A stretch of DNA of 64,000 bases from Rhodobacteraceae bacterium UBA6197 (GTDB lineage: Bacteria > Pseudomonadota > Alphaproteobacteria > Rhodobacterales > Rhodobacteraceae), in NCBI GenBank assembly GCA_002422085.1, contig DISZ01000019.1:1-64000 (forward strand), in the 5' to 3' direction. The notes under the pieces are model-generated. The model worked only from the letters and a program-made list of their open reading frames with translations, was not told where the DNA came from and made no database searches. Positions 32,599 to 41,410 of the stretch are shown one piece after another. Numbering within the stretch: position 1 is the first letter of the stretch; each line of letters starts with the position of its first letter. Position numbers and translations under genes: made by a program.

Positions 32599-34355
32599 AC
32601 CACGGCCTCCGGGGGCAGGCGCAGCTCGCGCCCCAAGGCCGCGACCAGCCGCGAATCATGCGTCGCCACGATCAGCGTGGCACCGGCGCGGGCCGCCGAC
32701 AGCAACCCCTCGGTTACCGCGTCGGCGGTTTCGGGGTCCAGATCGGCGGTCGGCTCGTCCGCCAGTATGACGGCGGCACCGCTTAGTAGCGCGCGCGCCA
32801 CCAGCAGGCGCCGCGCCTCGCCCCCCGAGAGCCCCGCGCCGGTTTCGCCCAGACGCGCCGCAAGCCCGCCGGGCAGACGCGCCACCACGTCGCGCGCGCC
32901 CGCAGCCGCCAGCGCCCGCGCCGGGTCTTCCCCAAGCCCGCGCGGATCCAGCACCTCGGCCACCGCACGATCGGCGAAATGCACCGCTTGCGGCACCAGC
33001 GCCAGCGCCGCGCGCCAGCCATCGGCGCTGGCCTCGTCCAACGCAACCCCGGCAACCTCGATCGTGCCGGTCTCGGCGCGGATCTGCCCCGCCAGCAACG
33101 CCAACAGCGTCGATTTTCCGACACCGCTGGGGCCGGTCACCGCCAACCGCGTGCCCGGCGCCAGATCCAGATCGGGAAAGGCGATCCGCCGCCCCGACAC
33201 CGTCACCGACACCGCGCGGAGCACGATCCGCGGCGGTCCCGGCAGGCGCGGCGCCAAAGCGCCCAAGCCCAGCACCTGCGGCACATCTTCGGCCTCGGCT
33301 GCGCGCAGATCTTCGGCCAGCGCCAAGGCCGCCGCCCGGTCGTGCCACGCCGCCGCCAGATCACGCAGCGGCCGAAAAAACTCGGGCGCAAGCATCAGCA
33401 CAAAGACCCCCTCGCCCAGACTCAGCCCTGACCCCCAGGCACCGAAACGAAGCGTGCCCAGCAGCGAAAACCCGACATAGACCGCGACCATCGCCACCCC
33501 CAGCGCCGCGAACAGTTCCAGCACCGCCGACGACAGGAACGCGATGCGCAAGACCGCCATGGTGCGAACGCGCAGCGCCTCGGCGCGGGCGGCAAAATCC
33601 GACAGCGTGCGGGCGCCGGCATCCATCAGCCGTATATCGGTCAGCGCCGACAGGCGGTCGATCAACAGGCTGTTCATATCGCCGATTTCGACCATCTGGC
33701 GCTGGCTTGCCTCTTTCGCAGCCATTCCCACCAGCGCCATGAACAGCGGAATCAGCGGCCCCGCGATCAGCAAGATCAGCGCCACGACCCACGACACCGG
33801 CAACACCAGCATCACGATCACCGCCGGCATCACCATCACGCGCCAGCGCGCCGGCCCGTAGCGGGTCAAGGCCGGCACCAGAAACGGCAGTTTTTGCACC
33901 ACGAGCGCGGCCTCGGCCGCCGAGGTTGCCGCAGCCGCAGACTCGGCACCCGAACCGGGGCCTTGGGACGCGTGCACACCGCGCCGCGCCGCACGCGCCA
34001 GAACGGCGCCGCGCTCGGTCGCCAGCACCTGATCTGCGGCGGTAAAAAGACGACCGGCCGCAAGGCTTTCAAGCGCCGCCTGCAAAGCCCCCAGCACGGC
34101 AAAACCAAGCCCCGCCCCCAGCACCGCCGCAAGCGTCATCGCGGGTGCCACCCCGGTTGCCGCAAAACTCTGCCCGGCCACGACATCCGTTGCCAAACCG
34201 GCCAGAACCCACGCCACGAGCGCCGCCTGTAGCGGCCAGATCAGCGCCGCGCACAGGCCCAGCATGGCGCCAGCACGCAAGGCCCGCGCCTGCGGTGCCT
34301 GAGCAAGGCGCAACCGGGCCTCGGCAGAACCAGATGGGGCGGTTGCGATGGTCAT
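32595..34355 (-). CDS. cydD: thiol-reductant ABC exporter subunit CydD
   Basis: Partner of CydC, 586 residues from the Met at 34355, which has GGAGCG seven bases upstream; the frame is open 18 codons further without a ribosome site. It has a six-helix exporter domain followed by an ATPase with Walker A GPSGVGKST, signature LSGGEARRL and Walker B VILADEPTADLD. CydDC and the ccdA gene at 4.8 kb both serve periplasmic thiol balance, but they are not linked. Confidence 0.9.
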   Translation of the reverse strand: MTIATAPSGSAEARLRLAQAPQARALRAGAMLGLCAALIWPLQAALVAWVLAGLATDVVAGQSFAATGVAPAMTLAAVLGAGLGFAVLGALQAALESLAAGRLFTAADQVLATERGAVLARAARRGVHASQGPGSGAESAAAATSAAEAALVVQKLPFLVPALTRYGPARWRVMVMPAVIVMLVLPVSWVVALILLIAGPLIPLFMALVGMAAKEASQRQMVEIGDMNSLLIDRLSALTDIRLMDAGARTLSDFAARAEALRVRTMAVLRIAFLSSAVLELFAALGVAMVAVYVGFSLLGTLRFGAWGSGLSLGEGVFVLMLAPEFFRPLRDLAAAWHDRAAALALAEDLRAAEAEDVPQVLGLGALAPRLPGPPRIVLRAVSVTVSGRRIAFPDLDLAPGTRLAVTGPSGVGKSTLLALLAGQIRAETGTIEVAGVALDEASADGWRAALALVPQAVHFADRAVAEVLDPRGLGEDPARALAAAGARDVVARLPGGLAARLGETGAGLSGGEARRLLVARALLSGAAVILADEPTADLDPETADAVTEGLLSAARAGATLIVATHDSRLVAALGRELRLPPEAVV

Positions 34356-34469
34356 TGGCGCTCCGACAAGCTGTGCTTGAAATATACCTTTGTGCAGGCT
34401 TGCCCGCATGCGCGCGCCCGCGCAAGCCGGTCGTATCGTCGCAGCCAGACGGAATGCCCCCGGCGCGGC

Positions 34470-34982
34470 CTAAACCACGCCAACCCGCACCAGCCACTGA
34501 CGCAAGGCCGCCGGATCTGGGGCGATTTCTTCGGCCAGGCCATCGGTAAACGCGTCAAAGGCCGCGCGCGTTTCGGGCGGCACCGACAACAGCACCGGCA
34601 CACCCAGCGCCAAGGCCCGAGCGATCAAACCCCGGCAGCCGCGCCCCGCCGCCTCTTGCTTGCCGAATTTGTTGAGGATCATCAACGCAGGCAAACCGGT
34701 CTGAAGAGATGCCACTTCCAACTGCCGCTCGACCCCGACCACCACCTGTTCAAGCGCGCCGGGGTCCAGCGCGCAGACGTCGCTGCCCGCTTCCATCGGT
34801 TGCGACAGCGCCATCTCGGGCCCGTCCGGCAACAGCCGCAGCACCATCTCGCATGTCCCGCGCGAAGTGCCATTGTGCACCATCCCCACCAGCGCGACGC
34901 CTCGCGCCACCAGATCTTGCGCCAGGTTGGCCAGAATCCGGTCGCCGTCACCGCGCCGCTCGAGGGAGATATAGCCCAGCAC
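34470..34982 (-). CDS. DUF2478 protein (putative nucleotide-binding, molybdenum-linked)
   Basis: A protein of about 170 residues. I place the start at GTG 34982 (VLGYISLERRGDGDRIL) because family members begin at this strand and GGAAGGGG lies six bases upstream; an ATG 26 codons earlier keeps the frame open. DUF2478 proteins have a P-loop-like fold and are often found near molybdate genes, so they are annotated as associated with molybdenum transport, but no such neighbour is here. LMILNKFGKQEAAGRGCRGL is the most conserved stretch. Confidence 0.75.
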   Translation of the reverse strand: MLGYISLERRGDGDRILANLAQDLVARGVALVGMVHNGTSRGTCEMVLRLLPDGPEMALSQPMEAGSDVCALDPGALEQVVVGVERQLEVASLQTGLPALMILNKFGKQEAAGRGCRGLIARALALGVPVLLSVPPETRAAFDAFTDGLAEEIAPDPAALRQWLVRVGVV

Positions 34983-35609
34983 GTCAGGCCCCTTCCGCCA
35001 GTCTTGTCCACCTGCGACCATGAACCCCAGCACGCCTTCGGGGTCAAGTGGCGGCGGCACGGCGGATCAATGGGCAGTTGCGCGCATTTTCACTCGGGCG
35101 GTGGGGGCCAGTCGGGCGGCAATGGTTGAAAATTGCGCCTTGCGGCGCGTGAAAGACTACCACCATGCGGTTGCCGACCACCGCACTGCATGTGCCTGCA
35201 CCCGGCCACGGTCTTTCGCGGCAATTTGCCCGTCAGCCGGGTCTTCGTGCGGGCCGGGCGGGTGAACCGCCGCTGCATGGTTTCTTCGGGGGTCACGGAA
35301 AAACCGCCAAGCCCCCCCGGCGTCCGACGGCACCGGCGCCTCGGGGAAATCGCGGCCTGACGCGGCAACTGCGCACTCTGGCCCGCCCCGAACCAGCGCC
35401 GCCCGTCCCCAGCACGCCGCCCGATGTCGCCGCCCGATGTCGCCGAAGCCCGATCGGACCCTGCCCATCTCGCCCTGTCAACGTTGCCAGCGCACGGGGT
35501 GCAGCTGGCCGCTTTTCCAGCGTGATCGACGCCAAACCGTTGTCAACACTTGCCGCCTTGTTTGACGCTGCCGCCTCGATCAAAGCCCGCGCCGACGGCT
35601 TGCGCCCGC
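34983..35609. other. 0.63-kb gap without recognisable gene
   Basis: Lies between the DUF2478 start and the PIN gene stop, both on the minus strand. It should hold the DUF2478 promoter. Open frames on both strands are Arg/Pro/Ala-rich without family resemblance. An exact 12-bp tandem duplication (CGATGTCGCCGC) lies near 35425. Nothing else recognised. Confidence 0.45.
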
Positions 35610-36152
35610 TCAGCCCGCCAAAGCCTTGCCCAGACGTGGCAGGCGGGCGCGTTTCAACAACGCCCGAAGCGGTTGCGGCTGGCCTGAAAGGCGCTCGGCC
35701 TCGGCGCGCACGGTCTCAAGCACGCGCGCGACAGGGTTCGGGTCGCCTGACCACAGCTCCCACAAGAACCCGTCGGGGTCGCGCCGCGCGAGCCCCTCGG
35801 CCGCCAAGGTGCCGCGCGGAAAATCTGACGCATTCAGGGTGATGATCGCGTCGGCGCTGCCCGCGATGGCGCAGGCCAGAACGTGAATGTCGTCCTTGTC
35901 GGGCAGATGCAGCCGCGCCTCCAATCCGGGTCTTGGGGCGACCATCGCGGCCGGAAACGCGGCCTTCAATGCGGCAATCTCACCGCGGGCAAAGGTTTCC
36001 TCGACCGCGCCCAGCTTCAGCGTAGCGCGGGCCCATTCCTCAAGAATGCGCTCGGACCACAGCGGCCGGTAAAGCCCGGCCTGCGCCACGCCGATCAGGA
36101 TTTCGCGCAGCACCGTGGGGTACAGCACGCACGCATCCAGAACCGCCCTCAT
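35610..36152 (-). CDS. PIN-domain protein
   Basis: A 180-residue PIN-fold protein, predicted RNase. Acidic residues at the expected places are D6 in AVLDACVLYP, the E in RILEEW, and the Asp residues in KDDIHVLACAI and NASDF. The start at 36152 overlaps the stop of the RlmI-like gene by four bases. No small antitoxin gene precedes it, which is unusual for a VapC toxin, so it may be a non-TA PIN protein functionally tied to the methylase. A 60-residue C-terminal extension is Arg/Leu-rich. Confidence 0.82.
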   Translation of the reverse strand: MRAVLDACVLYPTVLREILIGVAQAGLYRPLWSERILEEWARATLKLGAVEETFARGEIAALKAAFPAAMVAPRPGLEARLHLPDKDDIHVLACAIAGSADAIITLNASDFPRGTLAAEGLARRDPDGFLWELWSGDPNPVARVLETVRAEAERLSGQPQPLRALLKRARLPRLGKALAG

Positions 36153-37387
36153 CCGTCCAGCCGAAAGAACAGCGCCTTGAGATAGCCGCTTTCCGCCAGC
36201 TGCGGCAGCATCGGATGGTCCGGCCCCGCCGAGCCAGAGTGCAGCAATTGCCCGCGCCGCCCGGCACGCCCGATGCCGCGCGCACTGGCATTGCGAAAAT
36301 GCGCCAGATCGGCCGCATGGGAACATGAACACAGCACCAGATAGCCCCCCGGCGCAACCAGAGGTGCGGCCAGCCGCGCCACCCGTTCATAGGCGCGCAA
36401 CCCCGCCTCAAGCGCGGCTTTCGAGGGCGCAAAGGCCGGCGGATCGCAGACCACGAGGTCAAACTGCGCGCCTTCGGCCGCCAAGGCCTCAAGCGCGCCA
36501 AACGCATCGCCTTGACGGACGCTCAGACGGGCCGCCGCGCCCATCGCCTGCGCCCCGGCCTCGGCCAGTGCCAGCGCCGGCGCCGAGCCATCGACCGCGA
36601 CGGCACTTTCTGCCCCCGCCGCCAACGCCGCCAGCGCAAAGCCGCCGACATGCGAAAACACATCCAGAACGCGCGCGCCCTTGGCCAGCCGCGCCGCAAA
36701 GGCATGGTTCGGGCGCTGGTCGAAGAACAGCCCGGTCTTCTGCCCGCCCATCAGATCCGCCATATAGATCGCGCCATTCATCGGCACCGGCACCGGCCCC
36801 GCCAGCGCCCCCGTCAACAGCACCGTTTCCTCGTTCAGCCCCTCAAGCCCGCGCGAGCGGCCCGAGGCGTTCTTCACGATCGTCGTGACCCCGGTGACCT
36901 CGATCAACGCGGCAGCAAGGGCGTCGATATGCGCCTCGGCCCAAGCGGCATTGGGCTGAATCACTGCCGCATCGCCAAAGCGGTCGATGATGACACCGGG
37001 CAGGCCATCGGCCTCGGCATGGACCAATCGGTAAAAGGGCGCCTCATAAAGCCGATCGCGCAGCGCCTGCGCCCGCGTGATCCGCGCACCCAACCAGGCG
37101 CCGTCAATCACCGCCTCGGGATCACGGTCCAGCATCCGCGCGATGATCTTGGATTTGATGTTGACCGTCACCAGCCCCAGCGGGCGGCGCTCGGCGTCCT
37201 CAAGCACGGCCAGCGCGCCGGGGGTCAGCGCCTGCGTGCGCCGATCGGTGACCAACTCATCGGCATAGACCCAGGGAAAGCCGTGCCGAATGGCGCGCGC
37301 CTCGGCCTTGGGGCGCAAGCGCACGACAGGGCGCGCATCCGAACGGGCCTCGGGCGGCAAGGAGCGGGAGGTATCAGCTTCGGTCAT
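36149..37387 (-). CDS. rlmI: RlmI-like 23S rRNA (cytosine-5) methyltransferase
   Basis: A 412-residue class I SAM methyltransferase with an N-terminal PUA domain (KAEARAIRHGFPWVYADEL) and a middle region TIVKNASGRSRGLEGL. The SAM site is VLDVFSHVGGFALAAL and the catalytic/binding DPPAFAPSK motif follows. A CSCSH segment near residue 370 contains the Cys pair seen in RlmI-type enzymes. In E. coli RlmI methylates C1962 of 23S rRNA. Whether this enzyme targets the same site is inferred. It forms a coupled pair with the PIN gene. Confidence 0.88.
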   Translation of the reverse strand: MTEADTSRSLPPEARSDARPVVRLRPKAEARAIRHGFPWVYADELVTDRRTQALTPGALAVLEDAERRPLGLVTVNIKSKIIARMLDRDPEAVIDGAWLGARITRAQALRDRLYEAPFYRLVHAEADGLPGVIIDRFGDAAVIQPNAAWAEAHIDALAAALIEVTGVTTIVKNASGRSRGLEGLNEETVLLTGALAGPVPVPMNGAIYMADLMGGQKTGLFFDQRPNHAFAARLAKGARVLDVFSHVGGFALAALAAGAESAVAVDGSAPALALAEAGAQAMGAAARLSVRQGDAFGALEALAAEGAQFDLVVCDPPAFAPSKAALEAGLRAYERVARLAAPLVAPGGYLVLCSCSHAADLAHFRNASARGIGRAGRRGQLLHSGSAGPDHPMLPQLAESGYLKALFFRLDG

Positions 37388-38398
37388 CCGGGTCGGCCTT
37401 CAATGAAAAGGGGGCACTGAAATGGGGGTGCTTGCCCCCTCTAGCCCGATCGGCCCGCAAGTGCAAAGGTCACCTCAGTCTGGACGCGACGGCATCAACC
37501 AGGCTCAGGCGCCGTCGTTCTGTCGCCCCAACGGCGAGGCGGGCCAGTTCGGCGCCGATCGACTCGGCCAGATGCGCGGCCACAACCCCTTTTTCAAAGC
37601 GTCCCGCGGCGCCACCCTCTTGTGCCCGGTCACCGCATGCGGCCTTCATACCGGGTTTGGCCCAACGCGGCCTCGCGACGATCTCGCCGCTTGCGACATT
37701 GCACTGGTCTTGCCGAAACGCCGCCAAACGAAACGTCTCGAGGTGGTCCCGCCAAAGGCATGGCGTGTTTTTTGGGTCGCGGCATGGCACCGCGTGACCT
37801 CGAAATCGACCACGACCGCAAGACCCGTGCGCAGCCCCTCGGCGCCGGGACCGAGGCTTCATCAAAGACGGCCTTGCCCCCCCCCGCGCAAGGCGGTCCG
37901 CGCACGGGCCGCCACATCAGGGGATGTTGGCGACAGGTTTGCATCGTAACAACGGACATTCACCGCTTGGCGGTGCCAAAGCGGGGCCACGCCCGCCCCC
38001 CCCGTGCCATCCAGTTGCACCGCGGCGCCAGCCAAGGGCGTCGCCCTCCCGGTAACCGCCAAATCGGCTGTGCGCGCCTTGATTGCACCCGATTTCGTTG
38101 CGTCTCGCCTGTCAGATTCCATTCCGCCACAGACCGAAACGACCGGAAAAGCAGCAACGCCCCACATCACGAGGACCCGTTTCCGGGCCTTCCTTTTTGG
38201 CTCGGCCCGGTTTCTTGCGATCGACCTGAGCCGGAATCGTGCCAAAATGACGCTTTTTGGCGATCAGTTTCGGGCAATCACTGGCATTGTTGCGCTTGAC
38301 CGGTCCAATAAGAGCGCGGGTATTGATTGCATTGTTAGCGCTAACGCTCTATATCTCTATTATCGACTCCCCAATTCTTGCAGCCGTCCGAGGAAACC
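37388..38398. other. 1-kb gap; right end is the edd promoter
   Basis: No recognisable gene. The minus-strand frame 37470-37865 has a somewhat protein-like end (AAHLAESIGAELARLAVG) but no ribosome site or family match and may be decayed coding DNA. The plus-strand frame 37622-38299 is Arg/Pro/His-rich. The last 80 bases contain the edd promoter and operator. Confidence 0.45.
38327..38355 (+). promoter_or_regulatory. edd promoter with LacI-type operator
   Basis: A -35-like TTGCAT (38327-38332) and a -10-like TATATC (38350-38355) are 17 bp apart. The spacer contains the palindrome GTTAGCGCTAAC (38334-38345), the same as upstream of zwf. An operator between the two boxes would block polymerase directly. 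The edd start is at 38399 with GAGGAA upstream. Confidence 0.75.
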
Positions 38399-40219
38399 AT
38401 GCCCCTGCAGCCCACCCCCCTCCACCCGGCAATCGCCCGCATCACCGACCGAATTCGCAGCCGTTCGGCGGCAAGCCGGGCCGAGTATCTGGCGCGGATC
38501 CGGGCGGCAGGCGAAGCGGGGCCCGCGCGCGCGCATCTGACCTGCGGCAATCAGGCCCATGCCTATGCCGCAATGAGCACCGACAAAGCGGCCCTTGCCG
38601 CCGGACGTGCGCCCAATATCGGCATCGTCACCGCCTACAACGACATGCTTTCGGCGCATCAGCCCTACGAGCACTACCCCGAAATGATCCGCGCGGCGGC
38701 CCGTGCGGCAGGGGCAACCGCCCAAGTCGCCGGCGGTGTTCCGGCAATGTGCGACGGCGTGACTCAGGGTCAGGCGGGGATGGAGCTATCGCTTTTCTCG
38801 CGCGACGTGATCGCGCTGGCCGCCGGGGTGGCGCTGAGCCACAATACTTTCGACGCCGCGCTTTACCTTGGTGTTTGCGACAAGATCGTGCCCGGGTTGG
38901 TGATGGCGGCGGCGACGTTCGGCCATGTGCCGGCGGTCTTCCTGCCGGCCGGACCGATGACCTCGGGCTTGCCCAACGATGAAAAGGCCAAGGTGCGCCA
39001 GCTTTACGCGACCGGCTCGATCGGGCGGGAAGAGCTGATGGCGGCGGAAATGGCCAGCTATCACGGGCCGGGCACCTGCACCTTTTACGGCACCGCCAAT
39101 ACCAATCAGATGCTGATGGAATTCATGGGGCTGCACCTGCCCGGCGCGTCATTCGTCAACCCCGGCACGCCCCTGCGCGAGGCATTGACGGTCGCCGGGG
39201 CCAAGCGCGCGGCGGCAATTACCGCGCTGGGCAACGACTATCGCCCGGCGGGTGAAACTCTGGACGAACGGGCCTTTGTGAACGGCCTGGTCGGGCTGAT
39301 GGCAACCGGCGGTTCGACCAACCTCGTGCTGCACCTGCCCGCCATGGCACGAGCGGCGGGCATCCTGCTTGATCTGGAAGATTTCGATGCGGTGTCGGAT
39401 GTGGTGCCGCTGATGGCCAAGGTCTATCCCAACGGTCTGGCCGATGTGAACCATTTCCACGCGGCCGGCGGCCTGGGCTTCTTGATCCGCGAGTTGCTGG
39501 GGAACGGGCTGCTGCACGCGGATGCGCGCACCGTCGCCGGCGATGGTCTGGCACGCTATACGCAAGAGCCGAAACTGATCGAGGGCGAACTGGTCTGGCA
39601 AGACGGCCCGACCGAAAGCCTGAACCAGAAGATCGTGCGCCCCGCCGCCACCCCCTTCGCCGGTTCGGGGGGGTTGAAACAACTGAACGGCAACCTGGGG
39701 CGCGGCGTCATCAAGATCTCGTCCGTGCCGCCAGAACGCCAGGTGATCGAAGCTCCGGCGCGCATCTTTCACGATCAGGGTGAGGTCAAAGCCGCCTTCC
39801 AGCGCGGCGAGTTCACGTCTGACACCATCGTCGTGGTCCGCTTCCAAGGCCCGCGCGCGAACGGCATGCCGGAATTGCATTCGCTGACACCGACCCTGTC
39901 AGTATTGCAAGACCGCGGTTTGAAAGTAGCGCTTGTGACCGATGGCCGGATGTCGGGCGCGTCAGGGAAGGTTCCGGCCGCGATCCATGTCAGCCCGGAA
40001 GCCGCCGACGGCGGCCCGCTGGCCCGGCTGCAAGACGGTGACATGCTCCGGCTGGATGCCAAGACCGGCCGCCTGGATTGCCTCAGTGAGGGATTTTCGG
40101 ACCGCAGCCCGGTGACGGCTGACCTGTCGGCCAATAGCCACGGAATCGGCCGTGAGCTCTTTGAGGCGTTTCGCCGCAACATCGGCCCGGCCACTGCCGG
40201 CGCGGCCGTGGTGGTATGA
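38399..40219 (+). CDS. edd: phosphogluconate dehydratase
   Basis: Converts 6-phosphogluconate to 2-keto-3-deoxy-6-phosphogluconate in the Entner-Doudoroff pathway. The product is 606 residues of the IlvD/Edd family. The start MPLQPTP at 38399 is set by GAGGAA at 38390-38395. Iron-sulfur ligand candidates are Cys in LTCGNQAH, VPAMCDGVTQG and PGTCTFYGTANTNQM, with further conserved stretches ATGGSTNLVLHLPA and TDGRMSGASGKVPAAIHV. First gene of edd-eda, with an unusual repeat-bearing spacer before eda. Confidence 0.97.
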   Translation: MPLQPTPLHPAIARITDRIRSRSAASRAEYLARIRAAGEAGPARAHLTCGNQAHAYAAMSTDKAALAAGRAPNIGIVTAYNDMLSAHQPYEHYPEMIRAAARAAGATAQVAGGVPAMCDGVTQGQAGMELSLFSRDVIALAAGVALSHNTFDAALYLGVCDKIVPGLVMAAATFGHVPAVFLPAGPMTSGLPNDEKAKVRQLYATGSIGREELMAAEMASYHGPGTCTFYGTANTNQMLMEFMGLHLPGASFVNPGTPLREALTVAGAKRAAAITALGNDYRPAGETLDERAFVNGLVGLMATGGSTNLVLHLPAMARAAGILLDLEDFDAVSDVVPLMAKVYPNGLADVNHFHAAGGLGFLIRELLGNGLLHADARTVAGDGLARYTQEPKLIEGELVWQDGPTESLNQKIVRPAATPFAGSGGLKQLNGNLGRGVIKISSVPPERQVIEAPARIFHDQGEVKAAFQRGEFTSDTIVVVRFQGPRANGMPELHSLTPTLSVLQDRGLKVALVTDGRMSGASGKVPAAIHVSPEAADGGPLARLQDGDMLRLDAKTGRLDCLSEGFSDRSPVTADLSANSHGIGRELFEAFRRNIGPATAGAAVVV

Positions 40220-40226
40220 ACTTTTT

Positions 40227-40261
40227 GCCTCCGGCGGGGATATTTTAACGAAGATGAAACC
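40227..40261 (+). repeat. dispersed element copy d, left arm of edd-eda inverted repeat
   Basis: Thirty-five bases with the core GGCGGGGATATTTT, then AACG and AAGATGAAACC, beginning 8 bp after the edd stop codon. It matches the reverse complement of 40370-40404 at 33 of 35 positions. Confidence 0.85.
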
Positions 40262-40369
40262 ATGAACTGCAACGCTCAACTCACGGTACAGGCGGGGACG
40301 CCGATGATCGTCGAAGGTGAAAGCGCCCTGCCCCACCGGGAAACCGAAGGGGTCAGGGCGCGGCTTGCC

Positions 40370-40404
40370 GGTTTCATCTTCGCGAAAATATCCCCGCCGG
40401 AGGC
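40370..40404 (-). repeat. dispersed element copy e, right arm of edd-eda inverted repeat
   Basis: Inverse copy of 40227-40261, differing only at two bases (CG instead of AA after GATATTTT). The 108 bp between the arms would form the loop of a very stable hairpin in the edd-eda transcript. Read on the plus strand it encodes the peptide GFIFAKISPPEA, a sequence that such elements produce whenever a frame runs through them. Confidence 0.85.
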
Positions 40405-40446
40405 TCCGAACCCTGCCGCCCTTGTTGCGGCCCGAGTGGAGCACCG

Positions 40447-41088
40447 ATGATGACCCCTGCCGACCAAAGCCGACGCGCCCGCGAGATCTGCGCCCTTGCG
40501 CCGGTGGTTCCCGTCCTTGTCATCCATGACGCGAGCTGCGCCAGGAACCTGGCACGCGCGCTGGTGGCGGGGGGCCTGCCCGCGCTGGAGGTGACGCTGC
40601 GCACGCCGGCTTCGTTTGACGCGATCCGCGCCATGTCCGAGGTCGAAGGCGGCGTCGTGGGGGCGGGCACCTTGTTGACCCCTGCGGATGTGAAGGCGGC
40701 CAAGGCGGCAGGCGCCCAATTCGGGGTTTCCCCCGGCGCGACCGAGACCTTGATCGCGGCCTGCGAGGACGAAGGCCTGCCACTGTTGCCGGGGGCGGCA
40801 ACGGCCTCGGAGGTGATGGCGCTGTTGGAACGCGGCTACACGGTGCAGAAATTCTTTCCCGCCGAGGCCATCGGCGGCGCGCCGGCGGTGAAATCCATCG
40901 GCGGGCCCTTGCCGCAGGTGTCGTTCTGCCCGACGGGCGGTATCAACCTCAAGATCGCGCCCAGCTATCTGGCGTTGGCCAATGTGCTTTGCGTGGGCGG
41001 CAGTTGGGTTGCACCTGACGCGATGGTGTCGCAAGGCGACTGGTCCGGCATCGAAGCGCTCGCGCGCGAAGCTGCGACGTTGCGCTAA
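40447..41088 (+). CDS. eda: KDPG/KHG aldolase
   Basis: Cleaves 2-keto-3-deoxy-6-phosphogluconate to pyruvate and glyceraldehyde 3-phosphate. The 213-residue product has the Schiff-base Lys135 in VQKFFPAE and the E48-VTL-R52 active-site motif. TGGINLKIAPSYLALANVLCVGGSW is the usual phosphate-binding region. The start at 40447 (or ATG 40450) has GGAG six bases upstream. It lies 227 bp after edd, with the inverted repeat pair in between. Confidence 0.96.
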   Translation: MMTPADQSRRAREICALAPVVPVLVIHDASCARNLARALVAGGLPALEVTLRTPASFDAIRAMSEVEGGVVGAGTLLTPADVKAAKAAGAQFGVSPGATETLIAACEDEGLPLLPGAATASEVMALLERGYTVQKFFPAEAIGGAPAVKSIGGPLPQVSFCPTGGINLKIAPSYLALANVLCVGGSWVAPDAMVSQGDWSGIEALAREAATLR

Positions 41089-41119
41089 GGTCTCTGCCGG
41101 CCGGGATCCCGGCCGGGTA

Positions 41120-41410
41120 TCAGCCCTCCAACCGTGCGGCCCGCCCACCCCGGCGCCCGCCTGTGCCGGGGGTCTGCAAGAGCCCCTCGGTCAACACCTT
41201 GGTCATCGGGTGATCGGCGGCGGCGGCGGCACCGTAATGGGCCAAGACCGCGCGCATTGCCTCGTGCGGGGCGACTCCGGGCAAGAGGCTGAGCGCCCAG
41301 TCGAGGAAGATCGAGCGGCATTCCTCGGGGCCGATCCCCTCGATGCGGTAGCATTCCCGGATCAGACCCTTCGGGTCCGCCTTCAGCATATCCATGATCT
41401 TCCTCGCCAT
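41120..41410 (-). CDS. conserved hypothetical protein
   Basis: A 96-residue protein, unrecognised beyond resemblance to short Rhodobacteraceae hypotheticals. The sequence MARKIMDMLKADPKGLIRECYRIEGIGPEECRSIFLDWALSLLPG suggests a soluble helical fold; the DPKG and GPEECRSIFLDWAL parts look conserved. The ATG shares one base with the glnE stop (TGATG), so it is translated with glnE. A Met five codons further in is an alternative start. The tail is Gly/Arg-rich. Confidence 0.7.
   Translation of the reverse strand: MARKIMDMLKADPKGLIRECYRIEGIGPEECRSIFLDWALSLLPGVAPHEAMRAVLAHYGAAAAADHPMTKVLTEGLLQTPGTGGRRGGRAARLEG

Noticed and set aside
30997..33480. 827-codon plus-strand open frame
   Set aside because: Antisense to cydC and cydD, Gln/Arg/Pro-rich, without a start signal.
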